A DNA stretch of 15,932 nt, from positions 1-15,932 of the forward strand of contig CACGGY010000019.1 in the NCBI GenBank assembly GCA_902572675.1. Reading direction: 5' to 3'. The notes beneath the pieces are model-generated. The model had not been told where the DNA came from. It saw only the letters and a list, made by a program, of their open reading frames with translations, and did not search any database. Source of the DNA: an uncultured Prochlorococcus sp. Lineage in GTDB: Bacteria; Cyanobacteriota; Cyanobacteriia; PCC-6307; Cyanobiaceae. Shown here one piece after another: positions 1 through 7,888 of this stretch. Every line of letters starts with the position of its first letter. The stretch's first letter is position 1. The translations under genes were made by a program, and so were the position numbers.

Positions 1-947
1 GGTTTTTCATTTAATTCATACGAGCAATTATCAAAATTACTTTCTGAATCTAGATACCAATTATTCGCAAATTTTTTACAATCCTCTAACTCATCAATTA
101 CAAGAATTGTTTCCTTATTTATAAAATCTATTATATTTGAGGGCTCTTTTTCAATTATTCCTAAATAACGATCAAGATTATTTTTATTTATATCTTCTGA
201 ATTAAAAATACTGTTCTTAGATAAATTATTTAATTTATTTTTTATTGTTAAATCTAATCCAGCCTGTATTATTTCAATCTTATCAATACTTTCTAATGTT
301 TTTTGTGTATATGGATCATATTCTCTTATTTTCTCAATTACATTATCAAAAAATTCTAATCTTATAGGAAACTCATTATTGACAGGATAAATATCTATTA
401 TTTCACCTCTCCTACTCCATAATCCTTCTATAGAAGTTACATTTTCCTTCTTATAACCTAGCAACGTAAGTTTATTTGCTAATTCTTGAATCTCAATTTG
501 TACCCCTTTTTGCAAATCTAACTTGTTTTCAATAAATAAGTTTTTATTTATTAAATGAGGTTGTAGTGATCTCTCTGTTGATATAATAATATTAATTTCC
601 TCTTTCTCTTTTTTTATTAATTTGGATAAAACAGTAAGCTGACTAAATTCAATCTCTTTGGATTTATTAATTGATGCGTATGGTAGATGTTCTGTTGGAG
701 GATAATATAAAACTGCTTTATCATTTATACTTTCAAAATAACCAATCCATTTGTAGGCAATTTCTATATTGGGACAAATTAATAATATATTTTTCCCCTC
801 TTTTTTTGCGATACTATCTAAGATTATTGATTTAGCATATCTACTTGAACCAACAATATTTAATTCATTATTTTTTGAAATTTTTTTTATTAATTCAGAT
901 GTAATTTGTGAGTTAGAAATATAATTAACTAAAGTATTTAAACTCAT
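1..947 (-). CDS. mfd: Transcription-repair coupling factor Mfd, N-terminal part (cut by window edge)
   Basis: Mfd is a DNA translocase that displaces RNA polymerase stalled at lesions and recruits UvrA. The frame is open from an ATG at 945-947 to the window edge, giving about 315 residues of a protein usually near 1,150 long. What is visible is the UvrB-homologous N-terminal module: a degenerate nucleotide-binding start (I-V-G-S-S-R near residue 32), a Y-P-P-x-E-x-L-P-Y segment, and a G-L-W-S-R-R-G-E-I-I-D-I-Y-P stretch followed by I-R-L-E-F-F-D and I-R-E-Y-D-P-Y-T-Q, characteristic of the Mfd/UvrB damage-recognition fold. The helicase and RNA polymerase-interacting domains lie outside the window. 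UvrB shares the module, but the degenerate start and overall pattern fit Mfd better. It is divergent from the terC-family gene, and a good promoter lies upstream. Confidence 0.88.
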   Translation of the reverse strand, partial: MSLNTLVNYISNSQITSELIKKISKNNELNIVGSSRYAKSIILDSIAKKEGKNILLICPNIEIAYKWIGYFESINDKAVLYYPPTEHLPYASINKSKEIEFSQLTVLSKLIKKEKEEINIIISTERSLQPHLINKNLFIENKLDLQKGVQIEIQELANKLTLLGYKKENVTSIEGLWSRRGEIIDIYPVNNEFPIRLEFFDNVIEKIREYDPYTQKTLESIDKIEIIQAGLDLTIKNKLNNLSKNSIFNSEDINKNNLDRYLGIIEKEPSNIIDFINKETILVIDELEDCKKFANNWYLDSESNFDNCSYELNEK

Positions 948-983
948 TTATAGTTATCAATCTTGATTACAAATAACCGATCC

Positions 984-1012
984 ATTATATTAGATTTTAC
1001 ACTGATTGTGAA
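984..1012 (-). promoter_or_regulatory. Sigma70-type promoter for mfd
   Basis: On the minus strand TTCACA (1012-1007) and TATAAT (989-984) are separated by exactly 17 bp. The -10 box ends 36 bp before the mfd ATG, implying a leader of about 30 nt. The -10 is a perfect consensus and the -35 matches at five of six positions. Chance AT-rich matches are common in such DNA, so the spacing is the main support. Confidence 0.5.
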
Positions 1013-1021
1013 TAATATTTG

Positions 1022-1732
1022 ATGGATTCAGCCGCAATAAATTCTTTTATACCCACACTAGATCAGGTAGACAGTTGGTACGAAATCTTTACACTTTTAC
1101 CAATATTAATTGCTCTAGAATTATTATTGTCGGCTGATAACGCTGTTGCACTAGCTTCTCTTACTAAATCCCTCGACAGTTCAGAATTAAGGTCAAGAGC
1201 CTTAAATATTGGTATAACAATATCTTTATTATTTAGAATTATTCTCATCATATTATCTAATGTTCTTCTCAAGTATGTTCTTATTAGGGTTTTTGCTGGT
1301 TTTTATTTAATATACTTATTCTTCTCTAATGTATTTTTTAATTCAGATATAGAAAACGCTGCAAATGGTACAGATAATAAAAATAATAATTTTAGGTTCT
1401 TAAGAGTTGTAGCACTTCTTTCAATTACTGATTTTGCATTTTCCATAGACAGTATTACTACTGCTGTAGCTATCAGCGATCAATACATATTAATTATATT
1501 TGGAGCAGTAATTGGTGTTTTAGCCTTAAGATTTACATCGGGGATTTTTCTAAATCTTCTCGAAATATTCTCTAGATTAGAAAAAGCCGGTTACATAGCA
1601 ATTTTGATTGTTGGGATTAAGCTTTTACTAAATACTTTAATTAAAGAGTCTATTCTTCCAGACTATTATTTTTATATTTTGATTCTTTTTGCTTTTATTT
1701 GGGGATTCTCTAAAGAAGTATCTAAAACTTAA
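1022..1732 (+). CDS. TerC-family integral membrane protein
   Basis: This is a polytopic protein of 236 residues with about seven hydrophobic segments. It carries the two acidic intramembrane motifs of the TerC family: E-L-L-L-S-A-D-N-A-V-A-L-A (E33, D39, N40) and S-I-T-D-F-A-F-S-I-D-S-I (D137, D143). Family members (TerC, Alx, MeeY/MeeF) are linked to metal-ion export, notably manganese, and a plastid TerC relative is needed for thylakoid protein insertion. The substrate here is unknown. I chose the ATG at 1022 over the TTG directly before it at 1019. The short loop around residues 108-122 is Asn/Asp-rich. The gene ends 2 bp from the convergent fmt stop. Family assignment is strong, function is inferred. 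Confidence 0.85.
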   Translation: MDSAAINSFIPTLDQVDSWYEIFTLLPILIALELLLSADNAVALASLTKSLDSSELRSRALNIGITISLLFRIILIILSNVLLKYVLIRVFAGFYLIYLFFSNVFFNSDIENAANGTDNKNNNFRFLRVVALLSITDFAFSIDSITTAVAISDQYILIIFGAVIGVLALRFTSGIFLNLLEIFSRLEKAGYIAILIVGIKLLLNTLIKESILPDYYFYILILFAFIWGFSKEVSKT

Positions 1733-1734
1733 TA

Positions 1735-2715
1735 TCAGAAATATTCTCCTATTTTTGGGTTTAACTGTTGTATCAATTGATTTTTGCTAGATATGTTTTT
1801 GCCTTCAAGTTTTGCTTCTAACAAAATAATCGGATCAGTTTTAGTTGAAATTATTATTCCTTCATTTTCTATTACAGCAAGAATAATACCTGGTCTTGGA
1901 TAATTGCTCATCAAAAGGTATTTTTCATTATTAATTTCATCACTACTCAAAATTTTGATTTTAAGTATTTTTAGGTTCTTACCTCTAAAAGTTGTATTTG
2001 CTCTTGGGTATAATCCTTTTATTTTTTGAGAAATTTCAATTGCTTCATTTTCCCAATCAACTCTAAAGTCTAATTTTTCAATCATTCTTGCGTAAGTAAT
2101 TTCTCTTCCAAGGGAATTTTGTTTTGTTAATTGAGAATTAGTATTTTTAAGAATATTTTCTTCGAGTAGTGAAGTGGCATTTAAAAATAATTTTGCAGAT
2201 AAAATACTAAGTTTTTCCGATAGTGTATTTAAATTATCGTCATTACCAATTTTAATTTTTTCTTCCAATAATAAGTCGCCAGTATCTAGTCCCTCATTCA
2301 TTTTCATAATACCTACACCAGTAAATTCATCGCCTTTTATTAGTGACCATTGGATTGGGGCTGCACCACGCCATCTTGGAAGTAATGAAGCATGCGCGTT
2401 CCAACATCCAAATTTTGGGATTTCCAATATCTCTTTTGGTAATATTTTCCCGTAAGCTATAACAATAAATAGATCACAAGATAGTGATTTAAGTTCATTT
2501 ATAAAATTTATATTGTCCCTGATTTTTGCTGGAGTATAAATTTTTATAGATTTTTGCTCGGCAAAGCTTTTAACAGGTGAGGATATTAATTTATTTCCCC
2601 TAGATCTTTTCTTATCAGGTTGGCTAACTACTCCAATTACCTCATGCTTAGATTTAATAAAAATATCAAGGCTCGCAATGGAATATTCAGGAGTCCCCCA
2701 GAATATAATTCTCAC
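1735..2715 (-). CDS. fmt: Methionyl-tRNA formyltransferase
   Basis: Fmt transfers a formyl group from 10-formyl-tetrahydrofolate to initiator Met-tRNA in the cytosol. The 326-residue length is normal. The N-terminal Rossmann-like domain starts R-I-I-F-W-G-T-P-E. The catalytic segment N-A-H-A-S-L-L-P-R-W-R-G-A-A-P-I-Q places N106 and H108 as in the E. coli enzyme, and D144 lies in E-G-L-D-T-G-D, so the active site is complete. The C-terminal OB-like tRNA-binding domain follows from about residue 205. The start codon is GTG and overlaps the pmbA stop by 4 bp (GTGA), indicating translational coupling. It is the last gene of the tldD-pmbA-fmt run and converges on the terC-family gene. Confidence 0.95.
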   Translation of the reverse strand: MRIIFWGTPEYSIASLDIFIKSKHEVIGVVSQPDKKRSRGNKLISSPVKSFAEQKSIKIYTPAKIRDNINFINELKSLSCDLFIVIAYGKILPKEILEIPKFGCWNAHASLLPRWRGAAPIQWSLIKGDEFTGVGIMKMNEGLDTGDLLLEEKIKIGNDDNLNTLSEKLSILSAKLFLNATSLLEENILKNTNSQLTKQNSLGREITYARMIEKLDFRVDWENEAIEISQKIKGLYPRANTTFRGKNLKILKIKILSSDEINNEKYLLMSNYPRPGIILAVIENEGIIISTKTDPIILLEAKLEGKNISSKNQLIQQLNPKIGEYF

Positions 2716-4064
2716 GCGTCACCAGTTATTGATAATTCATCTACCCATATATGTGGAGAAATTCCACTTGTTGTTACTTCTTGGTTTGATTCAATATTTA
2801 CTATATTCTTCAAAAGATATTTGATATCCCCCGCTACGGTTGCAGATTCTATTGAGATTTTTTTACCGTTTTTATAGAGCCATCCATCAAATGGAAGAGA
2901 GAATGAACCCTGACTTGCTCTGACACCTGCATGGATTGCATTTAATTCTTCAATATAAACAAATTCTCCCTCATAAGTAGAGTGATCTAATGAAGTTTTT
3001 AGATCTGAGTTTTCCTCTGATTTCTCAACTACTATCCAATCAGGAGATACTGAGACTTTTGATCCTAGTCCAGCGTGGCCTGTGGGCATTGTTTTAAAAA
3101 TTCTTGCAGTTGATTCAGAATGTATAAAATTTTCAAGTCTACCTTTGTTAATTAAACATAGTCTTTTGGTAGGAGTTCCCTCTCCATCAAATGGTGATGA
3201 AGAAATATTCTTTTCATGAAGACCATCATCATAAATATTAAGTGCTTCTGTAGATAGTTTCTCTCCAATAGAATTTTTATTAGATAAACTAACTCCATCT
3301 AAAATGCTTCTAGCATTAAACATTGAACTAAAGGCATTAATGATCGTTAAAAAAGACTCAGGGGAAAAACATATTAAATATTTATGAGTTTTAATAGATG
3401 AATAATTTAAATGAGAAATTGTTTTATTAGAAGCGTCTTTAATACACGACTCTATATCTATATCTTCAACTCCATATCCAAGTTTTATAGAACCTGAGCT
3501 ACGAGGTTTCTTGTTTTTCTCTTCTGCTCTGGCATATAGATAAAGTGCAGCTTGACTTTTGGTATAACTCCGAAAGGCACCATCACTGTTTGCATAAACT
3601 CTCTCATAAAAACTCTCAGATAGACCATTATACGGAACAGATTTTATGGATTCATGGCTTTCTAATAGTTTTACTTCAGCTTCTCTTAAAAGAGTAAGTA
3701 ATTTTTTTATTCCAACAGGATTTCTTTTTTTTGAGTCCTTAACTTCAATAGGATCCTTGGCTAGTGGTGAGAATTCTGTTCTTTCATTCTTGTTGCCAAA
3801 ATCAGATGCAATATTTGCTTGATTTAGAGCTTTTTTAATACCAGACTCACTTATATCACTGGTTGTTGTAATACCAACTAAATTAGATTCGTTCCAAACT
3901 CTTATAGTTAAAATTTGCTTTTGTGATGCCTTAAGTTGTTTAGCCTCACCTTTATCTACTTGCACAGAATAATCATTAGAAAAGCTTGCACCATAATCCC
4001 ATTTCTTTAAATTTAGGGAATCTGCAGCTTCAGAGATTTGAGTTGTTATTTCTTTTGAATTCAT
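2712..4064 (-). CDS. pmbA: TldE/PmbA-type subunit of the TldD/TldE metalloprotease
   Basis: TldE (PmbA) is the non-catalytic partner in a heterodimeric protease that processes unfolded peptides, including modified natural products such as microcin B17, and the CcdA antitoxin in E. coli. The 450-residue length fits. The protein has the PmbA-type S-S-P-F-D-G-E-G-T-P-T-K-R motif and the closing S-P-x-I-W-V-D-E-L-S-I-T-G-D-A. No HExxxH zinc motif is seen, as expected for TldE. It begins 3 bp after the tldD stop and overlaps fmt by 4 bp, so the pair is co-transcribed. The natural substrate in this organism cannot be told from the window, and no precursor peptide gene was recognised nearby. Confidence 0.9.
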   Translation of the reverse strand: MNSKEITTQISEAADSLNLKKWDYGASFSNDYSVQVDKGEAKQLKASQKQILTIRVWNESNLVGITTTSDISESGIKKALNQANIASDFGNKNERTEFSPLAKDPIEVKDSKKRNPVGIKKLLTLLREAEVKLLESHESIKSVPYNGLSESFYERVYANSDGAFRSYTKSQAALYLYARAEEKNKKPRSSGSIKLGYGVEDIDIESCIKDASNKTISHLNYSSIKTHKYLICFSPESFLTIINAFSSMFNARSILDGVSLSNKNSIGEKLSTEALNIYDDGLHEKNISSSPFDGEGTPTKRLCLINKGRLENFIHSESTARIFKTMPTGHAGLGSKVSVSPDWIVVEKSEENSDLKTSLDHSTYEGEFVYIEELNAIHAGVRASQGSFSLPFDGWLYKNGKKISIESATVAGDIKYLLKNIVNIESNQEVTTSGISPHIWVDELSITGDA

Positions 4065-4067
4065 ATC

Positions 4068-5492
4068 TTATCTTCCGCCAACAGTGATTGAATCAACCTT
4101 AATATGAGGTTGTCCTACAGTTACGTTGACACTTCCACTGATGGATCCACAGAATCCAGGAGCTAATTCGAGGTCATTTCCGCACATTGATATTTTTGGC
4201 ATAACTTCTTTAGCCTCACCAATCAAAGTTGCTCCCTTTACTGGATTAGTTAATTTTCCATTTTTAATAAGATATCCTTCTTCTACTGCAAAATTAAATT
4301 GTCCTGTAGCACCTACACTGCCACCACCCATTGATTTGCAGTAAAGACCATCACTAATACTATTGATTAAATCCTCTTTCGAGTGCTCACCTTTAGCTAT
4401 AAAAGTATTTCTCATTCGTGAAGCTGCAGCAAAAGAATAATTTTGTCTTCTTCCACTTCCTGTTCTTTTATGGCCAGTTCTTAATTCACCTGCCCTGTCG
4501 GATATGAATTTTTTTAAAATTCCATCTTTTATAAGAACTGATTTTTCGGGTTCCATACCTTCATCATCTACTGATAATGAACCAAAGGATCCTTCTGAAA
4601 TTCCTTCATCTATTGCTGTTACAGATTCATGTGCAATTTTCTCATTCAATTTATTCTCAAATGGTGTTGTTCCTCTCTCTATTTGAGTTGTTTCAAGTAA
4701 ATGACCGCAGGCTTCGTGGAAGATAACACCACCAAATTTATTAGCTAATACAACAGGCATTTGTCCCGCATCAACATAATCTGCATAAAGCATGTTCATT
4801 GAGCTTTCGAATACATCATTAGCAGCTTTTTCGTGATCCCATAATCTAAATTCATGAGGCATTCCTGACGATCCAAATCTTCTACTTCCACTAGATCTAT
4901 ATTGGGCATCACTAGCAATAACGTTGAGTCCAACTGTTTGATGCAACCTAATATCTGTGACATAGGTTCCATCGCTGGAGGCTATAATTACTTCTTGAAG
5001 ATTTCTTGAGTAACTTCCTTTTCTAGTTATTATTTTATTATTTTTTTTAAGAGATTTTGTGCTGACTAATAGTTTTTCACTTATCTCATGAATCGATGGG
5101 ACTTCATTAATCCATTTTTTCTTTGATAAACTATAGTCCCTATGTTGATCAAGACCGTTAAATACTTCTCTTTTTTTATTATCTGTTATGTCTAACATCT
5201 CAATAGCCTGAGATACCGACTTCATCAATCCATTTTTTGTTAAATCATTTGTACTTACAAATCCATCCTTTTTATCTTTGAAGATTCTAATGCCGGCACC
5301 CCTTCCAAATGATGGACTTACACTTGTAATGAAATCCTCTTCAGCTAGTACGCTAGAGTTGTCTGTATTCTCTATAAATATTTCTACAAAATCAGCCCCA
5401 AGTCCCATCCCATAGAAAATAATTTCTTCTAATAAATCTTTATTGCAACTACCAAAAATGATTTCATTTGATTTGATTTGTGACGAAAGCAT
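4068..5492 (-). CDS. tldD: TldD, catalytic subunit of the TldD/TldE metalloprotease
   Basis: TldD carries the zinc site of the TldD/TldE heterodimer. The 474-residue sequence contains H-E-A-C-G-H at residues 259-264 (HExxxH) and a C-terminal G-F-C-G in which C448 matches the third zinc ligand, followed by the family signature V-G-Q-P-x-I-K-V-D-x-I-T-V-G-G. The catalytic subunit therefore looks intact. A purine-rich AGAGGAG element lies about 14 nt upstream of the ATG, which supports this start. The gene begins 31 bp after acsF on the same strand and is followed within 3 bp by pmbA. Older annotations call this family a modulator of DNA gyrase. Confidence 0.93.
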   Translation of the reverse strand: MLSSQIKSNEIIFGSCNKDLLEEIIFYGMGLGADFVEIFIENTDNSSVLAEEDFITSVSPSFGRGAGIRIFKDKKDGFVSTNDLTKNGLMKSVSQAIEMLDITDNKKREVFNGLDQHRDYSLSKKKWINEVPSIHEISEKLLVSTKSLKKNNKIITRKGSYSRNLQEVIIASSDGTYVTDIRLHQTVGLNVIASDAQYRSSGSRRFGSSGMPHEFRLWDHEKAANDVFESSMNMLYADYVDAGQMPVVLANKFGGVIFHEACGHLLETTQIERGTTPFENKLNEKIAHESVTAIDEGISEGSFGSLSVDDEGMEPEKSVLIKDGILKKFISDRAGELRTGHKRTGSGRRQNYSFAAASRMRNTFIAKGEHSKEDLINSISDGLYCKSMGGGSVGATGQFNFAVEEGYLIKNGKLTNPVKGATLIGEAKEVMPKISMCGNDLELAPGFCGSISGSVNVTVGQPHIKVDSITVGGR

Positions 5493-5523
5493 ATGACTTT
5501 ATAAATCTCCTCTGTATGAAAGA

Positions 5524-6696
5524 TTATCTAATCGAGGGTTGAAAATCTTTGCTATCAAGAGGTTTCAATAAGTATAGTCTTAATAATTGGTAACCGTTTG
5601 ATAAATATTTAGGTAATTTTTTAAGAGTTTTAGATACTTTATTTTCATCACTGCTTGCGATATCGGAAAGAGCCTTATTATTCTCTACTATTTTATCTAA
5701 CCTTCCATAAAAAGATTTATCATAAACGTCCATTACTACAGGGAAAACTCTTGCTGCCGTTTCATTTGTTTTATTAATAACAAACTGGTCGTAATCTTTG
5801 GCATCTAAACCTAGTGAACTGTAGAAATCTTTTTTAATTCCCAAATCCCTTGCATACATAGTTGCAAATACAGCTAATAGAAAAAACCTAGACCATAACT
5901 TGGATGTAAATGGAAGATTATTCAAAAAATATCTAAATCTATGGAAGTAGTCAAATAGTGGGTGTGTAAAGGTAGAGCCGCCAATGGTAATTTTTTGGCT
6001 TAAAGATTTAACAGTACGTGGCTGTGCTTTCATCAGAGCGTCAAAGAAATCCCCATGTCTATTTTCATCCTGACACCAATTTTCAAAATAATTAAACAGT
6101 GGAAAAATTTTGCTATCTGGATTTTTTTCAAGATGCCTATAAATTGCAATGTATCTCCAATAGCCTATTTTTTCAGATAAATAAGTAGCGTAAAAAATAC
6201 TTCTTGGTGGGAAATAGGTGTAATCCTTGTTTGCTGTTAAAAAACCTAAATCTAATTGTAATCCAAAATCACTCATAGATTTATTCAAGAAACCTGCATG
6301 CCTAGCTTCGTCTCTGGCCATATGGGCAAAACATTCAGCAAGAAGAGGGTTTCTGTCTTTAATCCTTTTGCTAAGCTCCTTATAAAGTAAAAAACCTGAA
6401 AATTCTGATGTACAACTTCCTTCAAGAAAATCAACAAAAAGTTCTCTTGTCTCAGGATCTAACTTTTCAGCAGCTCCTTCAAATTCACTATTTCTTACAA
6501 AATGATGTCTATTGTAGTCTTTCCTAAATTCCTCACATATCGCTTCTAATTCCTCTTCATTTATAGATAAATCCATATTTTCCATTGCCTCAAAGTCTGT
6601 TGTGTAAAACCTGGGAGACAAAATTGTTTCTTTTGCTGGGGCTTTTCCTCTATTTACCTCTTTTTTATTTGTAGATTCAATAGTTGATTGGGACAT
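5524..6696 (-). CDS. acsF: Mg-protoporphyrin IX monomethyl ester oxidative cyclase (aerobic)
   Basis: AcsF (CycI/ChlE) is the diiron enzyme that forms the fifth (E) ring of chlorophyll, turning Mg-protoporphyrin monomethyl ester into protochlorophyllide with O2. The 390 residues show the expected ferritin-like diiron ligands: E98 in S-E-F-S-G-F, D129-E130-A-R-H133, and E205-N-W-C-Q-D-E211-N-R-H214. An R-F-Y-T-T-D-F segment near residue 29 is typical of the family. Only one acsF is seen, with no anaerobic bchE. The gene leads a minus-strand series with tldD, pmbA and fmt, though co-transcription across the 31-bp gap to tldD is not proven. Its upstream spacer holds short repeats that may be regulatory. 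Confidence 0.95.
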   Translation of the reverse strand: MSQSTIESTNKKEVNRGKAPAKETILSPRFYTTDFEAMENMDLSINEEELEAICEEFRKDYNRHHFVRNSEFEGAAEKLDPETRELFVDFLEGSCTSEFSGFLLYKELSKRIKDRNPLLAECFAHMARDEARHAGFLNKSMSDFGLQLDLGFLTANKDYTYFPPRSIFYATYLSEKIGYWRYIAIYRHLEKNPDSKIFPLFNYFENWCQDENRHGDFFDALMKAQPRTVKSLSQKITIGGSTFTHPLFDYFHRFRYFLNNLPFTSKLWSRFFLLAVFATMYARDLGIKKDFYSSLGLDAKDYDQFVINKTNETAARVFPVVMDVYDKSFYGRLDKIVENNKALSDIASSDENKVSKTLKKLPKYLSNGYQLLRLYLLKPLDSKDFQPSIR

Positions 6697-6776
6697 CTTT
6701 AACTGTTTTGTTATTACTATTATTTACTATTATTTGTATTTTCGAGGGAAAAGTTAACTTGGTGTTATTCTTTTTT
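6697..6776 (-). promoter_or_regulatory. Probable acsF promoter/leader with short repeats
   Basis: This 80-bp spacer between the DUF2996 stop and the acsF ATG holds three compact elements. The first is a perfect tandem duplication of the decamer ttactattat (6714-6723 and 6724-6733). The second is an inverted repeat ttttc/gaaaa (6739-6743 and 6748-6752). The third is a perfect 10-bp palindrome, aagttaactt (6751-6760), 54 bp before the ATG. AATAAT-like hexamers in the tandem repeat could serve as a -10. No convincing NtcA or other named box was recognised. The regulatory role is inferred from position. Confidence 0.35.
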
Positions 6777-7334
6777 TTAATTAACTCCTATCAATTTTTG
6801 TCCATTTAATCTCTGCAATACTCTTGAAATGATTAATTTGAGGGTTATCCTTTTTTCGTCAATAAGAAATGATTCAATAATGCTAGGTGTTTGATTTGGT
6901 TTGGATAAAGAAATACTTTTTAAAGAACTTATGTCGTCCTTTTCAAAAGATAACCAAAAGTTGCAAGTATCTTTAATTTCACAATTGATAACCCAACATT
7001 TATCTCCTGCTATGGGTCTATTGGTGTTTTTGAGATTTATATAATTTATTTCTAATCCTCTTTGATTAATCTCTTCTATTAAAGAAGGAATTAAATGAAC
7101 ATTGACAAATTCTTGAAAAGGCTTTTTCTCTATTGGGAGTTCTTTTTTTGGTTTTGGAATATTTTTAACAGGTATATCATTATCATTTTTTATGTCAACT
7201 TTAGGAGCAGAATTATTTCCTTTAATATCTAGTACTTCTGATTTAGGTTCTTTTACTTCTTCAGAACTGGATTTAGTAGCATTGTCAGATATTTCATTAG
7301 TAGCTTTATTATTTGTTTCTAAGTTTTCTTCCAT
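6777..7334 (-). CDS. DUF2996-type cyanobacterial conserved protein
   Basis: This is a 185-residue soluble protein. The first 65 or so residues are low-complexity and rich in Glu, Lys, Asn and Ser, ending in a Pro-Lys-rich linker (P-K-P-K-K-E-L-P-I-E-K-K-P). A compact domain of about 110 residues follows, with F-V-x-x-H-L-I-P-S-L at its start, G-D-K-C-W-V-I-N-C in the middle and a basic end. This pattern matches my recollection of the DUF2996 family, which is restricted to cyanobacteria. No catalytic motif is visible and function is unknown. It lies 80 bp upstream of acsF on the same strand, and the following spacer looks like a separate promoter, so linkage to chlorophyll synthesis is only positional. 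Confidence 0.7.
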   Translation of the reverse strand: MEENLETNNKATNEISDNATKSSSEEVKEPKSEVLDIKGNNSAPKVDIKNDNDIPVKNIPKPKKELPIEKKPFQEFVNVHLIPSLIEEINQRGLEINYINLKNTNRPIAGDKCWVINCEIKDTCNFWLSFEKDDISSLKSISLSKPNQTPSIIESFLIDEKRITLKLIISRVLQRLNGQKLIGVN

Positions 7335-7394
7335 AAAAAATACTATTTAAAATCATTATAAATTAAAAAACCATTTTTTAATTAATATATTTTT

Positions 7395-7838
7395 CTACCA
7401 ATCATTATCCGCATTATCCCAGTCATCATTATTGTTAGTACTATTTGAAAATTTTTCATCTCTTTTCAATTTATTTTCTTCAGTGTTTTTAACTACTCTG
7501 TAATTAACAGATATTGTTGGTTGAGCATCTCTAATATCTCTTTGTGGTGGTATCTCAATACTAGATTTCACATATTCTTCATCTTTTAAAGGTTCATAAT
7601 TTTCTTCTTGGTTATCGTAAATATTATTTTTATGACTTCTAATTGTTGTGTTTAATAATGTGCTTATAAATAGACCAGAAATAAATGAAATACTTATTAA
7701 TTTACCTATGCTTACTTCCTGTACTGTCCACTTAAAATATCTAAAGGAAGTCTTCTGTTTATTAGTGGTATATAAAAAAGTTTGTATTATTATTATTAAA
7801 AAAAGAGCTAATAATAAAAAATTTTTTCTAAATTTCAT
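7395..7838 (-). CDS. Small two-helix membrane protein of unknown function
   Basis: The 147-residue protein has two hydrophobic helices (about residues 7-24 and 45-63) separated by a short loop, then a hydrophilic tail of about 80 residues rich in Asn, Asp, Glu and Lys that ends D-D-W-D-N-A-D-N-D-W. The layout resembles LapA/DUF1049-type cyanobacterial proteins, but I cannot confirm that from sequence. The basic first residues before helix 1 suggest both termini face the cytoplasm. It starts 50 bp after the RNase II/R-family gene on the same strand and is followed 60 bp later by the DUF2996 gene. Real-gene status rests on length, start codon and fit into the strand run. Confidence 0.6.
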   Translation of the reverse strand: MKFRKNFLLLALFLIIIIQTFLYTTNKQKTSFRYFKWTVQEVSIGKLISISFISGLFISTLLNTTIRSHKNNIYDNQEENYEPLKDEEYVKSSIEIPPQRDIRDAQPTISVNYRVVKNTEENKLKRDEKFSNSTNNNDDWDNADNDW

Positions 7839-7888
7839 ACTAAAGAGTTATCTTGCGAATTAATGTCATAGTATTGTTTTTAGTAAAA

